Numbered from the stretch's first letter, positions 1 to 7,250 are shown. The stretch: 18,264 nucleotides of DNA from Lysobacterales bacterium CG_4_10_14_3_um_filter_64_11 (GCA_002782905.1 PFJA01000115.1:1-18264); one strand, 5' to 3'. Made by a program: numbers and translations. The notes: a model not told the origin generated them from the letters alone.

Positions 1-84
1 GAACACGGACGCTGCTTCCTCGAACGTGACGCCGTGCTTCTTGGCGTTGCGAGCCGCCTTGGCTGCATCCCAGTCGTAGTTCAT
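1..84 (-). CDS. brnT: BrnT-family toxin, N-terminal fragment (runs off left edge)
   Basis: The first 28 codons of a gene read leftward from an ATG at 84 and stay open to base 1. The peptide begins MNYDWDAAKAARNAKKHGVT and continues FEEAASVF. This matches the N-terminal pattern of BrnT toxins (aromatic-x-W-D-x-x-K-A-x-x-N-x-x-K-H-G-V-x-F-E-E-A). Known family members are small ribonuclease toxins (about 90 residues, RelE-like fold) that are neutralised by the DNA-binding antitoxin BrnA, normally encoded immediately downstream. Downstream here means beyond the left edge, so the antitoxin, the catalytic C-terminal residues and the integrity of the gene cannot be judged. No good Shine-Dalgarno sequence lies directly before the ATG; an AGGAG stands about 30 bases upstream, too far to serve it. 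The family call rests on the N-terminal motif alone. Confidence 0.72.
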   Translation of the reverse strand, partial: MNYDWDAAKAARNAKKHGVTFEEAASVF

Positions 85-359
85 ACGTCAACGTGCATAC
101 CCGGCGCGCCCTGTGCTCCTTGCGTTCGGCCTGTCGCGCCTGGCGCGTTGCATCGTATCGTCTGCCGCCTGCTGCCCCGCGTCAAGCGAGGTCTCGGGCG
201 CTGTCACGCCGAATGCCCGGTGCCGGTGGGCATGGCAGCGCTGGGGTGCGGCTTTGCCTTACCCCAGCCTACTTTGGCATCACGTCAAGCTGCGTTGTTT
301 TGCGCTATTTGCGTCCTTTGCGGACCCATCGCTTCTACGTCAGTACGCAATGAACACAC
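85..359. other. Intergenic region between brnT and the amidohydrolase gene
   Basis: These 275 bases separate the start of brnT from the 3' end of the amidohydrolase gene; both genes are on the minus strand. The region must hold the brnT promoter, but I see no convincing -35/-10 pair. The one clear structure is the palindrome at 240-268. The open frames that cross it have no recognisable protein content. Confidence 0.5.
240..268. repeat. Palindromic intergenic element (hairpin)
   Basis: An 8-base perfect stem pairs GCTGGGGT at 240-247 with ACCCCAGC at 261-268. A smaller GGC/GCC stem (250-252 with 256-258) closes around TTT inside it. Read on the minus strand the flank is GTAGGCTGGGGT...ACCCCAGC. 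From memory this resembles a widespread dispersed palindrome of the GTAGG(C/T)TGGG(G/T)T type found between genes in many bacteria. There is no T-run after either arm, so a Rho-independent terminator is less likely. No second copy was noticed in this window. Confidence 0.55.
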
Positions 360-1229
360 TCACTCCCCATCCGTCAACCGCCCATAGGTTTCCGGCCGGC
401 GGTCGCGGAAGAACTGCCAGGTGTTGCGCACGGTGCGCACCAGCTCCATGTCGAGGTCGTGGACGATGAGTTCGTCTTTATCGCGCGAGGCGATCTTTTC
501 GATCTGGCCGCGCGGGTTGACGAAGTAGCTCTGGCCGTAGAACTCGCCGATGTTCCAGGGGGCTTCAGTGCCGACGCGGTTGATGGCGCCGATCCAGCAG
601 CCGTTGGCGGCGGCGGAGGCGGGCTGTTCGAGCTTCCACAGGTATTCGGACAGGCCGGCGACGGTAGCCGACGGGTTGACGATGTACTCGGCGCCGTTGA
701 GCGCCAGTGCGCGCCAGCCTTCGGGGAAGTGGCGGTCGTAGCAGATGTACACGCCGAGTTTGCAGTACTGGGTCTGGAACACCGGCCAGTGCGAGGCGCC
801 GGGCTTGAAGAAGAACTTCTCCCAGAAGCCGGCGACCTGCGGGATGTGGGTCTTGCGGTATTTGCCGAGGTACTTGCCGTCGGCGTCGATAACGGCGGCG
901 GTGTTGTAGTACACGCCGGTGACGTCGTCGCGTTCGTAGATCGGCACCACGATCACCATGCGGTACTTGGCGGCGTAGGTTTGCATCAGGGTCACCGTCG
1001 GGCCGTCGGGAATCGCCTCGGCGCTGGCATACCATTTGGCGTCCTGGCTCGGGCAGAAGTACGGTTGGGTGAACACTTCCTGGAAGCACAGCACCTGCAC
1101 GCCTTGTTCGCCGGCCTGTTCGATCAGCGGGATGTGGGCGGCGATCATCGCTTGGCGGATGGTTTCGGGATCGGCATCGGTGGGGGCTTTCAGGGCCATC
1201 TGGATCAGGCCGGCGCGGAGCTTGGACAT
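360..1229 (-). CDS. Nitrilase-superfamily amidohydrolase, probable beta-ureidopropionase
   Basis: A 289-residue carbon-nitrogen hydrolase that covers the whole family domain. The catalytic triad is visible: Glu51 in CFQEVF, Lys126 in KYRKTHIP and Cys163 in YICYDRHFPE. In this family the Cys attacks the carbamoyl carbon and Glu acts as base. The closest chemistry choices are N-carbamoyl-beta-alanine amidohydrolase (beta-ureidopropionase, last step of reductive pyrimidine breakdown, giving beta-alanine, CO2 and NH3) and N-carbamoylputrescine amidase (polyamine synthesis). The same-strand preT-preA genes just upstream favour the former; this is inference from context. The protein should be cytoplasmic, with no signal peptide. 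The ATG at 1229 is preceded by AGGA at a spacing of about 9, which supports this start. A repeat element separates it from preA, so co-transcription is uncertain. Confidence 0.85.
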   Translation of the reverse strand: MSKLRAGLIQMALKAPTDADPETIRQAMIAAHIPLIEQAGEQGVQVLCFQEVFTQPYFCPSQDAKWYASAEAIPDGPTVTLMQTYAAKYRMVIVVPIYERDDVTGVYYNTAAVIDADGKYLGKYRKTHIPQVAGFWEKFFFKPGASHWPVFQTQYCKLGVYICYDRHFPEGWRALALNGAEYIVNPSATVAGLSEYLWKLEQPASAAANGCWIGAINRVGTEAPWNIGEFYGQSYFVNPRGQIEKIASRDKDELIVHDLDMELVRTVRNTWQFFRDRRPETYGRLTDGE

Positions 1230-1462
1230 GGTGGTTTCCTGCAGGGTGGTCGGTAGTTCTGGGGTGGGTTGGGAAGCGGCAAGAATGCTGGACTAAAGCG
1301 GTAATCGCCCTGCGCCGTCATTGCGAGCGAAGCGAAGCAATCCAGCGGTTCGCGTTTTCAGAACACGCTGGATTGCCACGTCGCTTCGCTCCTCGCAATG
1401 ACAGCTTATCCAGGCCTTGCGAAGTGGCGGTAAGGATGGACATGGCGCCATGCCGTCGCCGC
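1230..1462. other. Intergenic region between preA and the amidohydrolase gene
   Basis: This 233-base gap lies inside an otherwise tightly packed same-strand block. It is dominated by the inverted-repeat element at 1317-1402. Just after the preA stop there is a perfect 12-base palindrome, CATGGCGCCATG at 1441-1452, of unknown meaning. I see no convincing promoter for the amidohydrolase and no terminator with a T-run. Confidence 0.5.
1317..1402. repeat. Inverted-repeat intergenic element, MITE-like, about 86 bases
   Basis: The left arm begins GTCATTGCGAGCGAAGCG and runs through GCAATCCAGCG to 1347. The right arm, from CGCTGGATTG at 1366 to CTCGCAATGAC at 1402, is its reverse complement except for a few extra bases (CGTGG against the left arm). 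The two arms enclose about 18 unrelated bases. The terminal GTCATTGCGAG...CTCGCAATGAC is a pattern I recall as a dispersed non-coding repeat in many bacterial genomes. It contains no open reading frame. I could not identify target-site duplications. Confidence 0.75.
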
Positions 1463-2737
1463 TCATGCAACGACACGCAACGGGTTATCGGGATGCTCAG
1501 GCCAGGTGACCGGCGGCAGGCCGTTGGCGACTGGGTTCATGCTGATGCACTCGGGCACCGGACACACGATCTGGCACAGGTTGCAGCCCACGCATTCGTC
1601 GTCGATCACGGTGAAGCGGCGGCCGCCGTCGGGCAGGTGATCGAAGGCGATCGCCTGATGCGAGGTGTCCTCGCAGGCGATGTGGCAGCGGCCGCATGCG
1701 ATGCAGGTGTCCGGGTCGATCTTCGCCTTGAGATCGAAGTTCATGTTCAGCGCGTTCCAGTCGACCACGTTGCGCACCGCCATGCCGCGGAAATCGGCGA
1801 TCGAGCGGTAGCCTTTGGCATCCATGAACGCGGACAGGCCGTCGATCATGTCATCGACGATGCGAAAGCCGTACAGCATCGCTGCGGTACACACTTGCAA
1901 ACCGGACGCACCCAGCGCGATGAACTCGGCGGCGTCGCGCCAGTTCATGATGCCGCCGATGGCGGAAATCTCCAGCCCCTGCGTGCTCGGCTGGCCGCTG
2001 ATGCGTGCCACCATGTTCAGCGCGATAGGTTTGACCGCTGCGCCGCAGTAGCCGCCGTGCGTGCCTTTGCCATCGACCGTGGGCGTGGGCGCCATGCTGT
2101 CCAGATCGACCGAGGTGATCGAGTTGACGGTGTTGATCAGCGATACCGCGTGCGCGCCACCGGCCTTGGCGGCTTCGGCCGGCACCAGGATGTCGGTGAT
2201 GTTGGGTGTGAGCTTGGTGAACACCGGGATGTTCACCGCCTCGCGCACCCAGCGCGTGGTGCGTTCGACGAACTCCGGCACCTGGCCGATGGCCGAGCCC
2301 ATGCCGCGCTCGCACATGCCGTGCGGGCAACCCAGATTCAGCTCGATGCCGTGCACGCCGGCATTGGCGATGCGGATCGCCAGTTCCTTCCACGCCTGTT
2401 CGTCGATTGGTGCCATCATCGAACCGATGATGATGCGATCGGGCCAGCGCTTGCGCACGGCTTCGATCTCACGCAGGTTCACGTCCAGCGCGCGGTCGGA
2501 GATCAACTCGATGTTGTTGATGCCGAGCACGCCACGCAGCGAGCTGCGGTGCACGCCGTAGCGGCTGGTCACGTTGACCACCGGCGGATCGTTGCCCAGC
2601 GTTTTCCATACCACGCCGCCCCAGCCGGCGGCGAACGCACGTTCGACATTGATCTGCTTGTCGGTCGGCGGCGCCGAGGCCAGCCAGAACGGATTGATGC
2701 TGCGGATGCCCGCAATGGTGCAACTTAGATCGGCCAT
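1463..2737 (-). CDS. preA: NAD-dependent dihydropyrimidine dehydrogenase, subunit PreA
   Basis: A 424-residue protein close to the length of E. coli PreA (about 410). Residues 1-330 form a dihydroorotate-dehydrogenase-like FMN barrel, with the substrate loop ELNLGCPHGMCERGMG at 132-147, KLTPNITDI at 175-183 and INTVNS at 201-206. The C-terminus carries two 4Fe-4S ferredoxin motifs, Cys345/348/351/355 and Cys382/385/388/392. Together with PreT it reduces uracil and thymine to the 5,6-dihydro forms, the first step of reductive pyrimidine catabolism, in the cytoplasm. The start is well supported: AGGAG lies 8 bases before the ATG. The gene starts 5 bases after the preT stop, so the pair is surely one operon. 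The residue aligning with the mammalian catalytic Cys appears to be Ile149. Confidence 0.93.
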   Translation of the reverse strand: MADLSCTIAGIRSINPFWLASAPPTDKQINVERAFAAGWGGVVWKTLGNDPPVVNVTSRYGVHRSSLRGVLGINNIELISDRALDVNLREIEAVRKRWPDRIIIGSMMAPIDEQAWKELAIRIANAGVHGIELNLGCPHGMCERGMGSAIGQVPEFVERTTRWVREAVNIPVFTKLTPNITDILVPAEAAKAGGAHAVSLINTVNSITSVDLDSMAPTPTVDGKGTHGGYCGAAVKPIALNMVARISGQPSTQGLEISAIGGIMNWRDAAEFIALGASGLQVCTAAMLYGFRIVDDMIDGLSAFMDAKGYRSIADFRGMAVRNVVDWNALNMNFDLKAKIDPDTCIACGRCHIACEDTSHQAIAFDHLPDGGRRFTVIDDECVGCNLCQIVCPVPECISMNPVANGLPPVTWPEHPDNPLRVVA

Positions 2738-2742
2738 GGCCC

Positions 2743-4092
2743 TTACTCCTGTGCCTTGCCGCGCAGCCAGGCATCGACGCTGTGCGCAGCGCGCTTGCCG
2801 TCTTCCACCGCCTGCACGGTGAGGTCAAGCCCGCTGGCGATGCAGTCGCCACCGGCATACACCCCGTCGAGGCTGGTGCGCAACTGCGCATCGACGGCGA
2901 TCTTGCCGTGCGCGCGTTCCAGTGCAGCAAGGTCGTCGGCCAGCAGATGCTGACCAACCGCCTTGAGCACGCTGTCGGCGACAACGCCAAAGGTTTCACC
3001 GCTGCCAACCAGTTTGCCATCGCGCAATGCCGTGCGCTCGAAGCTGACGCTTTCGACGTGGTTCGCGCCGGCGATGGCTTTCGGCATCGCCCACAATTCC
3101 ACGATCACACCATTGCGGCGCGCCAGGCCTTGTTCCCACGCGGTGGCGCCCATTTGCGCATCGCCACGCCGGTAGGCCAGCGTGACCCGGCGCGCGCCGA
3201 GCCGGCGTGCCTGCACCGCGGCATCGATGGCGGTGTTGCCACCGCCGATCACCACCACGTCGTTGCCGATGTGCAACTGCGACTTGTCCGGCGCCTGTCG
3301 CAGTTGTTCAATGAAGTCGATCGCATTGCGCACGCCGGGCAGGTCTTCGCCGGGCACACCGAGCGCATTGCTGGCGCCGAGGCCGACGGCGAGGAACACG
3401 GCATCGAAGTCCGCCCGCAATTGCGCCAGCTGCAATTGCGCGCCCAGCGCATGGCCGTGCCGCACGGTAATGCCGCCAATGCCGAGCACAAAGGCCACTT
3501 CACGTTGGGCAAAGTCGTCGGTCATCTTGTACGCGGCCAAGCCGTATTCGTTGAGGCCACCGGGTTTTGGCTTGGCATCGAAAACGACCACTGCATGGCC
3601 GAGCAGCGCGGCGCGATGCGCGAATGCCAGCCCGGCCGGGCCGGCGCCAACCACGGCAACGCGTTTGCCCGAATCGGCGGCACGCGTGAACGGGTGTGCG
3701 CCGCCGGTGGCCAGCCGATGATCCACCGCATGCCGTTGCAGCGCGCCGATCATGATTGGTGCCGCCTCGCCGGCGTTCAGCACGCAGGCCTGCTCGCACA
3801 GCACTTCGGTGGGGCAGGCGCGCGCGCAGGTCCCGCCAAGGATGTTGGCCGACAGAATGGTGCGCGCCGAGCCGTCGAGGTTGCCGGTGCGGATCTGGTG
3901 GATGAAGCGTGGGATGTCGATGCCGGTAGGGCAGGCACGCACGCACGGCGCGTCATAGCAATACAGGCAGCGATTGGCCTCGACATCCGCTTTGGCCGCA
4001 CCCAGCGGCGGGTGCAGATCGGCGAAATTGTCCGCGATCTGGGTTGTGCTCGGGCGCATTGCATTGCCCGCTTCGTGAAGTTGCTCCGCCAT
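2743..4092 (-). CDS. preT: NAD-dependent dihydropyrimidine dehydrogenase, subunit PreT
   Basis: A GltD-like flavoprotein that takes electrons from NAD(P)H and passes them through FAD and iron-sulfur centres to PreA. With the start at 4092 it has 449 residues. The N-terminus has the two cysteine groups typical of this family: Cys42/45/50/54 (RCLYCYDAPCVRACP) and Cys89/93/99/103 (CARACPTEVLCEQAC). An FAD-binding GAGPAG follows at 149-154, an NAD(P)-binding GGGNTA at 283-288 and the second FAD motif AGGD at 413-416. The frame is open to an ATG at 4149. I chose 4092 because GGAG sits 6 bases before it and the protein then begins close to where E. coli PreT does; 4059 is a weaker alternative. It is the first gene of the preT-preA pair, and no clear promoter is visible upstream. 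Confidence 0.92.
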   Translation of the reverse strand: MAEQLHEAGNAMRPSTTQIADNFADLHPPLGAAKADVEANRCLYCYDAPCVRACPTGIDIPRFIHQIRTGNLDGSARTILSANILGGTCARACPTEVLCEQACVLNAGEAAPIMIGALQRHAVDHRLATGGAHPFTRAADSGKRVAVVGAGPAGLAFAHRAALLGHAVVVFDAKPKPGGLNEYGLAAYKMTDDFAQREVAFVLGIGGITVRHGHALGAQLQLAQLRADFDAVFLAVGLGASNALGVPGEDLPGVRNAIDFIEQLRQAPDKSQLHIGNDVVVIGGGNTAIDAAVQARRLGARRVTLAYRRGDAQMGATAWEQGLARRNGVIVELWAMPKAIAGANHVESVSFERTALRDGKLVGSGETFGVVADSVLKAVGQHLLADDLAALERAHGKIAVDAQLRTSLDGVYAGGDCIASGLDLTVQAVEDGKRAAHSVDAWLRGKAQE

Positions 4093-4202
4093 GCACTGCT
4101 CCATCACGCGTCGTGTCGCCAGCTTCAGCGCTGCGCGCACGCACGTCAATGTGTGATGGTGCCTGAGTTTGTGTGCATTGCCTTGCTGCGGTGCAATGAC
4201 CG

Positions 4203-4225
4203 GCCGGGCGCGTTGCGCGCCCGGC
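4203..4225 (-). terminator. Strong hairpin downstream of aceA
   Basis: A perfect 10-base GC-only stem pairs 4203-4212 with 4216-4225 around the loop TTG, starting 12 bases past the aceA stop. It would end or stabilise the aceBA transcript and insulate preT. No U-run follows, so it is not a textbook intrinsic terminator; it may act with Rho or as a 3' mRNA-protecting structure. Confidence 0.55.
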
Positions 4226-4236
4226 GGTTGACTGGC

Positions 4237-5538
4237 TCACGCCGCAGCGCTGGTCTTGTCGTAGAACTGCTCTTCTTCGGTGGAGCCTTTCAACGCCACC
4301 GTTGCCGAATTGTTGCCCTGGATGGTCTGGGTAACCGAGTCGAAATAACCGGTGCCCACTTCGCGCTGATGCTTCACCGCGGTGAAGCCGCGCTCAGCGG
4401 CAGCAAACTCGGCCTGTTGCAGATTCACGAAGGCGCTCATCTGATTGCGGGCGTAGCCGTAGGCGAGGTCGAACATGCCGTAATTGAGCGCATGGAAGCC
4501 GGCAAGGGTGATGAACTGGAACTTGTAGCCCAGGGTGGCCAGTTCGCGTTGGAACGAGGCGATGGTGGCGTCGTCGAGATGCTTCTTCCAGTTGAAGCTG
4601 GGCGAGCAGTTGTAGGCCAGCAGTTTGCCGGGGAACTTGGCATGGATGGCGGCGGCAAACTTGCGCGCAAACTCCAGGTCGGGTTTGCCGGTTTCGCACC
4701 AGATCAGATCGGCATACGGTGCATAGGCGAGGCCGCGGCTGATCGCCTGATCCAGGCCGTTGTGGGTTTTGAAGAAGCCCTCGGCGGTGCGCTCGCCGGT
4801 GCAGAATGCCTGGTCGTTGGCGTCGATGTCCGAGGTCAGCAGGTCGGCGGCTTCGGCATCGGTACGCGCGATGATGATGCTCGGCACGCCGCACACATCG
4901 GCTGCCAGCCGTGCGGCCACCAGCTTGTCGATCGCCTCGCGGGTTGGCACCAGCACCTTGCCGCCCATGTGCCCGCACTTCTTCACCGAGGCGAGTTGGT
5001 CCTCGAAATGCACCGCCGCCGCGCCGGCCTCGATCATCGCCTTCATCAATTCAAAGGCGTTGAGCACGCCGCCAAAACCGGCTTCGGCATCGGCCACGAT
5101 CGGTTGCAGCCAGTCGATGCTGTCGTCGCCTTCGGCGTGATGCAGTTGATCGGCACGCAGCAGGGTGTTGTTGATGCGCTTGACCACCAGCGGCACCGAG
5201 TTGGCTGGGTACAGTGACTGGTCGGGATACATTTCTCCGGCGACATTGGCATCGGCGGCCACCTGCCAGCCGGACAGGTAGATCGCCTTGAGCCCGGCCT
5301 TGACCTGCTGCATCGCCTGGTTGCCGGTCAGCGCGCCGAGCGCATTCACGAACGGCTCGTCATGCAGCGAGTTCCAGAACTTCTCCGCGCCCAGCCGCGC
5401 CAGCGAATGTTCCACCGGCACGGTGCCGCGCAGGCGCACCACTTCGGCAGCGCGGTACGGGCGGGTGATGCCCTGCCAGCGCGGATTCGTGTTCCAGTCG
5501 TGTTGCAGTTGCTCGGCGGTGGCGTGTTGGGTGCTCAT
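4237..5538 (-). CDS. aceA: Isocitrate lyase
   Basis: A 433-residue protein, almost the same length as E. coli isocitrate lyase (434). It splits isocitrate into glyoxylate and succinate, the first step of the glyoxylate bypass. The catalytic signature KKCGHMGG is at 186-193 with Cys188, and SGWQVAAD at 89-96 and the HFEDQ segment at 177-181 are also canonical. The ATG at 5538 has AAGGA about 8 bases before it. It follows aceB by 24 bases, giving the aceB-aceA order seen in enteric bacteria. No isocitrate dehydrogenase kinase/phosphatase gene (aceK) follows; a strong hairpin and then preT do. Cytoplasmic; induced on acetate or fatty acids in known systems. Confidence 0.97.
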   Translation of the reverse strand: MSTQHATAEQLQHDWNTNPRWQGITRPYRAAEVVRLRGTVPVEHSLARLGAEKFWNSLHDEPFVNALGALTGNQAMQQVKAGLKAIYLSGWQVAADANVAGEMYPDQSLYPANSVPLVVKRINNTLLRADQLHHAEGDDSIDWLQPIVADAEAGFGGVLNAFELMKAMIEAGAAAVHFEDQLASVKKCGHMGGKVLVPTREAIDKLVAARLAADVCGVPSIIIARTDAEAADLLTSDIDANDQAFCTGERTAEGFFKTHNGLDQAISRGLAYAPYADLIWCETGKPDLEFARKFAAAIHAKFPGKLLAYNCSPSFNWKKHLDDATIASFQRELATLGYKFQFITLAGFHALNYGMFDLAYGYARNQMSAFVNLQQAEFAAAERGFTAVKHQREVGTGYFDSVTQTIQGNNSATVALKGSTEEEQFYDKTSAAA

Positions 5539-5562
5539 GGCGAAGTCCTTGTGGGTAAGGGG

Positions 5563-7188
5563 TCAGGTCAGACGTGGGTAGGCGGGCAGGGTGAGAAAAT
5601 CGGCCAGCGTGTTGCGTTGGGTGAGTTCGTCGAGCAGGGCGATGGCCTCGTCGATGCGGCTGCCGCCGGGTAACGCGGTACGCTCGCCCAGTCGCGTGGG
5701 CAGGTTGAGCAGCACCCGATCGAACAGGGTGAAGTCGATCGCGCTGCCATCGTCCAGATGCAGCGAATGGCCACTCAACTGCTGGTAATGCAGCCATTGC
5801 CACAACTGAGCGCGCGCGATTTCGGCGGTGGCGGCGTCTTCCATCAGCCAGTGGATCGGCACGCAGCCCTGGCCGTCGAGCCAGGCGGCGAGGTAGCGCA
5901 CGCACACTTCCACGTTGTTCTCGAAACCGGTGCGGCTGATGCTGCCCAGGCACGGGGTGATGAGTTGGTCGCGACGCACCTGCACATCATTGCGGCTGAC
6001 ATGGCGCTGGTTCGGCGTCGGCATGTGCTCGTCGAACACTGCCTGCGCCAACGGGATCAGCGCCGGATGCGCCACCCAGGTGCCATCGTGGCCGGCGCTC
6101 ACTTCGCGCAGCTTGTCGGCGCGCACCCGCGCCAGCGCCGCTTCGTTGGCTTCGGGGTTGCCGCTGATCGGAATCTGCGCGGCCATGCCGCCCATGGCGT
6201 GCGCACCACGGCGATGGCAGGTCTGGATCAGCAATTCGGAATAGGCTTTCAGGAACGGCTGGGTCATGCCCACCTGGCCGCGCTCGGGCAGCACCCGGTC
6301 CGGGTGCGCGCGAAAGGTTTTGATGTAGCTGAAGATGTAATCCCAGCGGCCGCAGTTCAGGCCGACGATGCGGCCGCGCAGGGCGTGCAGGATTTCGTGC
6401 ATCTGGAACACCGCCGGCAGCGTTTCGATCAGCACCGTGGCCTTGATCGTGCCGATGCTCAGGCCCAATTGCACCTCAATGAAGGCCAGCACCTCATCCC
6501 ACAGCGCCGCCTCTTCCATGCATTCGAGCTTGGGCAGGTAGACGTACGGGCCGCGCTCGCGCGCCGCCAGCGCCGCGCCGTTGTGGAACGCAAACACCGC
6601 GATATCGAACAACGCGCCGGCCAGTGGCTCACCATCGATCAACACATGATTTTCCGGCAGGTGCCAGCCGCGCGGACGCACCATCAGCACCGCCTGGCCT
6701 TCGCGCTTGAGCGCGTAAAGCTTGCCTTCCGGGCTGGTCCAGTGCAGATCGCCAGCGACGGCATCGCACAGCGCCTGCTGGCCGGCGATCAGGGTGCTCC
6801 AGACCGGGGCGGTGGAGTCCTCGAAATCGGCCATGTACACGCGCGCGCCAGAATTGAGCGCGTTGATCACCATTTTCGGCTCGACCGGGCCAGTGATTTC
6901 CACTCGCCGATCAAGCAATGCATCCGGTGTTGGCGCCACCTGCCAGTCGCCGTCGCGGATGGCGCGGGTATCGACGCGGAAATCGGGCAGTTCACCGGCA
7001 TCGATGCGCGCCTGGCTGGCGCGACGTGCCGCCAAACGCGCCCGGCGCTCGGGCTCGAAGCGGCGATGCAGCGCTTCCAGCAGTGCCAATACAGGCGGCG
7101 GCAGAATCTGTTCCTGCCCGGTGGCGTTAGCCAGCAGATGCAGGCCGATTGCGGCGGTGGAGGTTTGTGTGGTGGCTTGCGTGCTCAT
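5563..7188 (-). CDS. aceB: Malate synthase A
   Basis: A 541-residue protein of the malate synthase A type (E. coli 533), not the longer G type. It condenses glyoxylate with acetyl-CoA to malate. Visible motifs are VLMVRPRGWHLPEN at 167-180 with Arg171, Glu255 in TVLIETLPAVFQM, the family signature GLNCGRWDYIFSYIKT at 276-291, and Glu450-Asp451 in WLMEDAATAEIARAQ, where the Asp is the catalytic base. The ATG at 7188 has AGGG about 7 bases before it, inside a CCCTAGGG palindrome at 7196-7203. It is the first gene of the aceB-aceA operon and is divergent from a LysR regulator across a 94-base gap, which suggests direct control by that protein. Confidence 0.97.
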   Translation of the reverse strand: MSTQATTQTSTAAIGLHLLANATGQEQILPPPVLALLEALHRRFEPERRARLAARRASQARIDAGELPDFRVDTRAIRDGDWQVAPTPDALLDRRVEITGPVEPKMVINALNSGARVYMADFEDSTAPVWSTLIAGQQALCDAVAGDLHWTSPEGKLYALKREGQAVLMVRPRGWHLPENHVLIDGEPLAGALFDIAVFAFHNGAALAARERGPYVYLPKLECMEEAALWDEVLAFIEVQLGLSIGTIKATVLIETLPAVFQMHEILHALRGRIVGLNCGRWDYIFSYIKTFRAHPDRVLPERGQVGMTQPFLKAYSELLIQTCHRRGAHAMGGMAAQIPISGNPEANEAALARVRADKLREVSAGHDGTWVAHPALIPLAQAVFDEHMPTPNQRHVSRNDVQVRRDQLITPCLGSISRTGFENNVEVCVRYLAAWLDGQGCVPIHWLMEDAATAEIARAQLWQWLHYQQLSGHSLHLDDGSAIDFTLFDRVLLNLPTRLGERTALPGGSRIDEAIALLDELTQRNTLADFLTLPAYPRLT

Positions 7189-7210
7189 GGCTTTACCCTA
7201 GGGTTGGTTG

Positions 7211-7228
7211 ATGTATTTGACAATGCAT
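7211..7228. promoter_or_regulatory. Imperfect dyad in the aceB/lysR intergenic region, possible LysR operator
   Basis: ATGTATTTGACAATGCAT is an imperfect 18-base dyad with half-sites ATGTAT and ATGCAT around TTGACA. It lies between the divergent genes and at roughly -46 to -29 relative to the inferred lysR start of transcription. LysR-type proteins usually bind dyads in exactly this setting, but a clean T-N11-A core is not obvious, so this is a candidate only. Confidence 0.4.
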
Positions 7229-7241
7229 AGTTTTCAATAAG

Positions 7242-7250
7242 TGGTATAAG
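7242..7250 (+). promoter_or_regulatory. Extended -10 promoter for the lysR gene
   Basis: TGGTATAAG reads as an extended -10 element (TG-N-TATAAG) on the plus strand, 32 bases before the LysR ATG. TTGACA at 7217-7222 is present but its 22-base spacing is too long for a normal -35, so the extended -10 probably carries the recognition. Transcription would begin near 7257. Confidence 0.5.

Noticed and set aside
34..469. Three overlapping plus-strand frames at the left end
   Set aside because: They overlap the brnT start and the end of the amidohydrolase gene, mutually overlap in different frames and have the composition of random GC-rich translation.
1317..1402. Inverted repeat as a small CRISPR-like array or an IS end
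   Set aside because: There are only two arms in inverse orientation, no regularly spaced direct repeats and no transposase frame.
1441..1452. CATGGCGCCATG palindrome as an operator
   Set aside because: It is perfect but lies just downstream of preA where an operator is unlikely, and a 12-base GC-rich palindrome can arise by chance; noted only in the gap description.
1373..2728. 451-codon plus-strand frame opposite preA
   Set aside because: Antisense shadow: preA carries two intact ferredoxin motifs and a ribosome site, whereas this frame has neither a motif nor a plausible start.
4093..4236. TTGACG and TTGCAC as -35 boxes for preT
   Set aside because: No acceptable -10 lies 16-18 bases downstream of either, so no promoter was annotated.
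2782..5217. 811-codon open frame on the plus strand opposite preT and aceA
   Set aside because: It lies antisense to two well-defined enzymes, crosses the gap between them, and its Arg/His/Gly/Asp-rich sequence is that of a GC-rich shadow frame with no domain.
5758..7230. 490-codon plus-strand frame opposite aceB
   Set aside because: It is the antisense shadow of malate synthase, His/Gln/Arg-rich and without a recognisable domain.
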